Of a DNA stretch of 64,000 nucleotides, positions 63,104 to 64,000 are shown piece by piece. This DNA is from Thiobacillus sp. (lineage in GTDB: Bacteria > Pseudomonadota > Gammaproteobacteria > Burkholderiales > Thiobacillaceae), in the NCBI GenBank assembly GCA_024708885.1, contig JANJXT010000011.1, positions 1 through 64,000 on the forward strand, given 5' to 3'. The notes below the pieces were generated by a model. That model was not told the DNA's origin, searched no databases, and was given only the letters and a program-made list of their open reading frames with translations. Position 1 is the stretch's first letter. Each line of letters opens with the position of its first letter. A program made the translations under genes and the position numbers.

Positions 63104-64000
63104 ATGTTGCGAACCATCCAGACCGCACTGACAGGTCCGGCCCAGGCATGGGCCCAGCATCGCCAGCTGATGAAGGACCATACCGGCATCGAAAGCGGGC
63201 TCGAAGCCTTGCAGGCCCTGTGTCCCGCGCCGAAGGACGATGCCGCGTCACCGATCTTCCTGCTTTCGGCGGGCTGGCGCTCGGGCTCGACCCTGATGCA
63301 GCGGCTGATCATGTCCGACAAGCAGGTGCTGATCTGGGGCGAACCCTACGACGAGTGCGGCCCGATCCAGGCCATGGCGGGCACGCTCAAGGCCTTCCGT
63401 CCCGGCTGGCCACCGGCCGAGTACTACTACGACGGCACGCCCCCGGCCCAGCTCACCGGCAGTTGGGTCGCCAACCTGTTTCCCGCGCCAGCTTCGCTGT
63501 GGCAGGCGCACCGGCAGTTTCATGACGCGCTGTTCGCCGCCCCGGCCACGGAGGCCGGCGCCGCGCGCTGGGGTCTGAAGGAGGTACGCCTCGGCATCGA
63601 GCACGCGCGCTATCTGAAATGGCTCTACCCCAATGCCCGCTTCGTGCTGCTGTACCGAAATCCGCTGGAGGCCTACCGCTCGTATTGCCGCTACGGCCGC
63701 AGCTGGTATGACACGTTTCCGGACAAGCCGGTGTTCACCCCCACGGCGTTCGGATCGCACTGGCGCAAACTGATGGAAGGCTATCTTGCGGGCGCCGCAT
63801 CGATCGGCGCGCTTCTGGTGCGCTACGAGGATCTGGTCGGACCCAAGCCGCCGCTTGCCGAAATCGATGCCCACCTCGGCATCCAGACCGACCACGGCGT
63901 GCTCGCCAAGAAGGTCGGCAGCTCCGAGCGCAGCGGCAGCAAGGTGCAGGTCAACGTGCTGGAGCGGTGGCTGCTCAAGCGTGCTGTCGGGCCGATCGCC
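63104..64000 (+). CDS. sulfotransferase (C-terminus cut by window edge)
   Basis: At least 299 residues, in frame to the window edge. The PAPS-binding 5'-phosphosulfate loop is IFLLSAGWRSGSTLMQRLI (about 51-69) and the 3'-phosphate motif is FVLLYRNPLEAYRSYCR (about 180-196), with Arg and Ser at the right places. It probably transfers sulfate to a glycan of the locus. Its start is 4 bp after the GT2 stop. Confidence 0.85.
   Translation, partial: MLRTIQTALTGPAQAWAQHRQLMKDHTGIESGLEALQALCPAPKDDAASPIFLLSAGWRSGSTLMQRLIMSDKQVLIWGEPYDECGPIQAMAGTLKAFRPGWPPAEYYYDGTPPAQLTGSWVANLFPAPASLWQAHRQFHDALFAAPATEAGAARWGLKEVRLGIEHARYLKWLYPNARFVLLYRNPLEAYRSYCRYGRSWYDTFPDKPVFTPTAFGSHWRKLMEGYLAGAASIGALLVRYEDLVGPKPPLAEIDAHLGIQTDHGVLAKKVGSSERSGSKVQVNVLERWLLKRAVGPIA

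Overview
The window is a 64 kb stretch of a GC-rich chromosome, most likely from a betaproteobacterium. The evidence is the set of housekeeping blocks: rpsU-yqeY-dnaG-rpoD, rpsP-rimM-trmD-rplS, pilB-pilC-pilD-coaE-zapD-yacG and gpmI-envC-ctpA, together with slmA and a two-ACT-domain ilvA. The exact genus cannot be fixed from sequence reading alone. Coding density is high, and many neighbours overlap by 1-16 bases with GTG or TTG starts.

Layout: (1) 1-3302, an EnvZ/OmpR-like two-component pair divergent from three small secreted envelope proteins. (2) 3441-10136, a minus-strand run: ferredoxin-NADP reductase, tRNA nucleotidyltransferase, an NDUFA9-like dehydrogenase, Slt transglycosylase and threonine deaminase. 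rpiA follows on the plus strand. (3) 11122-18878, minus strand: yacG, zapD, coaE, type IV pilus biogenesis (pilD, pilC, pilB), a CorC-type transporter and a CcsA-like protein. (4) 18948-25275, plus strand: ffh, the S16-RimM-TrmD-L19 operon, a TrpB2-type enzyme, ogt and xerD. (5) 25276-30454, minus strand: two AstE/aspartoacylase-like enzymes around a GCS2-type ligase and a macro-domain protein, then a TauE permease and folB. (6) 30516-37485: plsY, tsaD, rpsU, yqeY, dnaG and rpoD.

(7) 37675-47834 is a 10.15 kb integrated element, the most unusual part of the window. It splits a tRNA-Ile2(CAU) gene at the anticodon loop: the 5' half is at 37643-37683 and the 3' half at 47826-47870. The two halves rejoin into a perfect 77-nt tRNA across the shared core CTCATAATC. 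The left junction does not rebuild that gene. Instead the element carries a complete, different tRNA with anticodon CAU (37715-37791) just inside its left end, apparently a substitute for the tRNA it broke. The rest is satellite-like: tyrosine integrase, AlpA regulator, a PrimPol-DUF3987 replication protein plus a shrunken DUF3987 relative, an array of GGGGTAC iterons, a candidate small RNA, an HNH nuclease, a DUF5681 protein and four unrecognised small proteins. No capsid, tail or lysis gene is recognisable. Beyond the right junction lie decayed remains of another integrase and a VapC-like toxin, so the site has been hit before.

(8) 48475-55035: slmA, a MoeB/ThiF enzyme, ctpA, envC, gpmI, and an ArsR-family regulator whose two cysteines are spaced as in persulfide sensors of the BigR/SqrR type. 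(9) 55148-64000 is a surface-glycan locus: two GT2 glycosyltransferases, a Wzx-like flippase, an FG-GAP/UnbV lipoprotein, an alpha/alpha-toroid protein, a WecB epimerase and a sulfotransferase that runs off the window.
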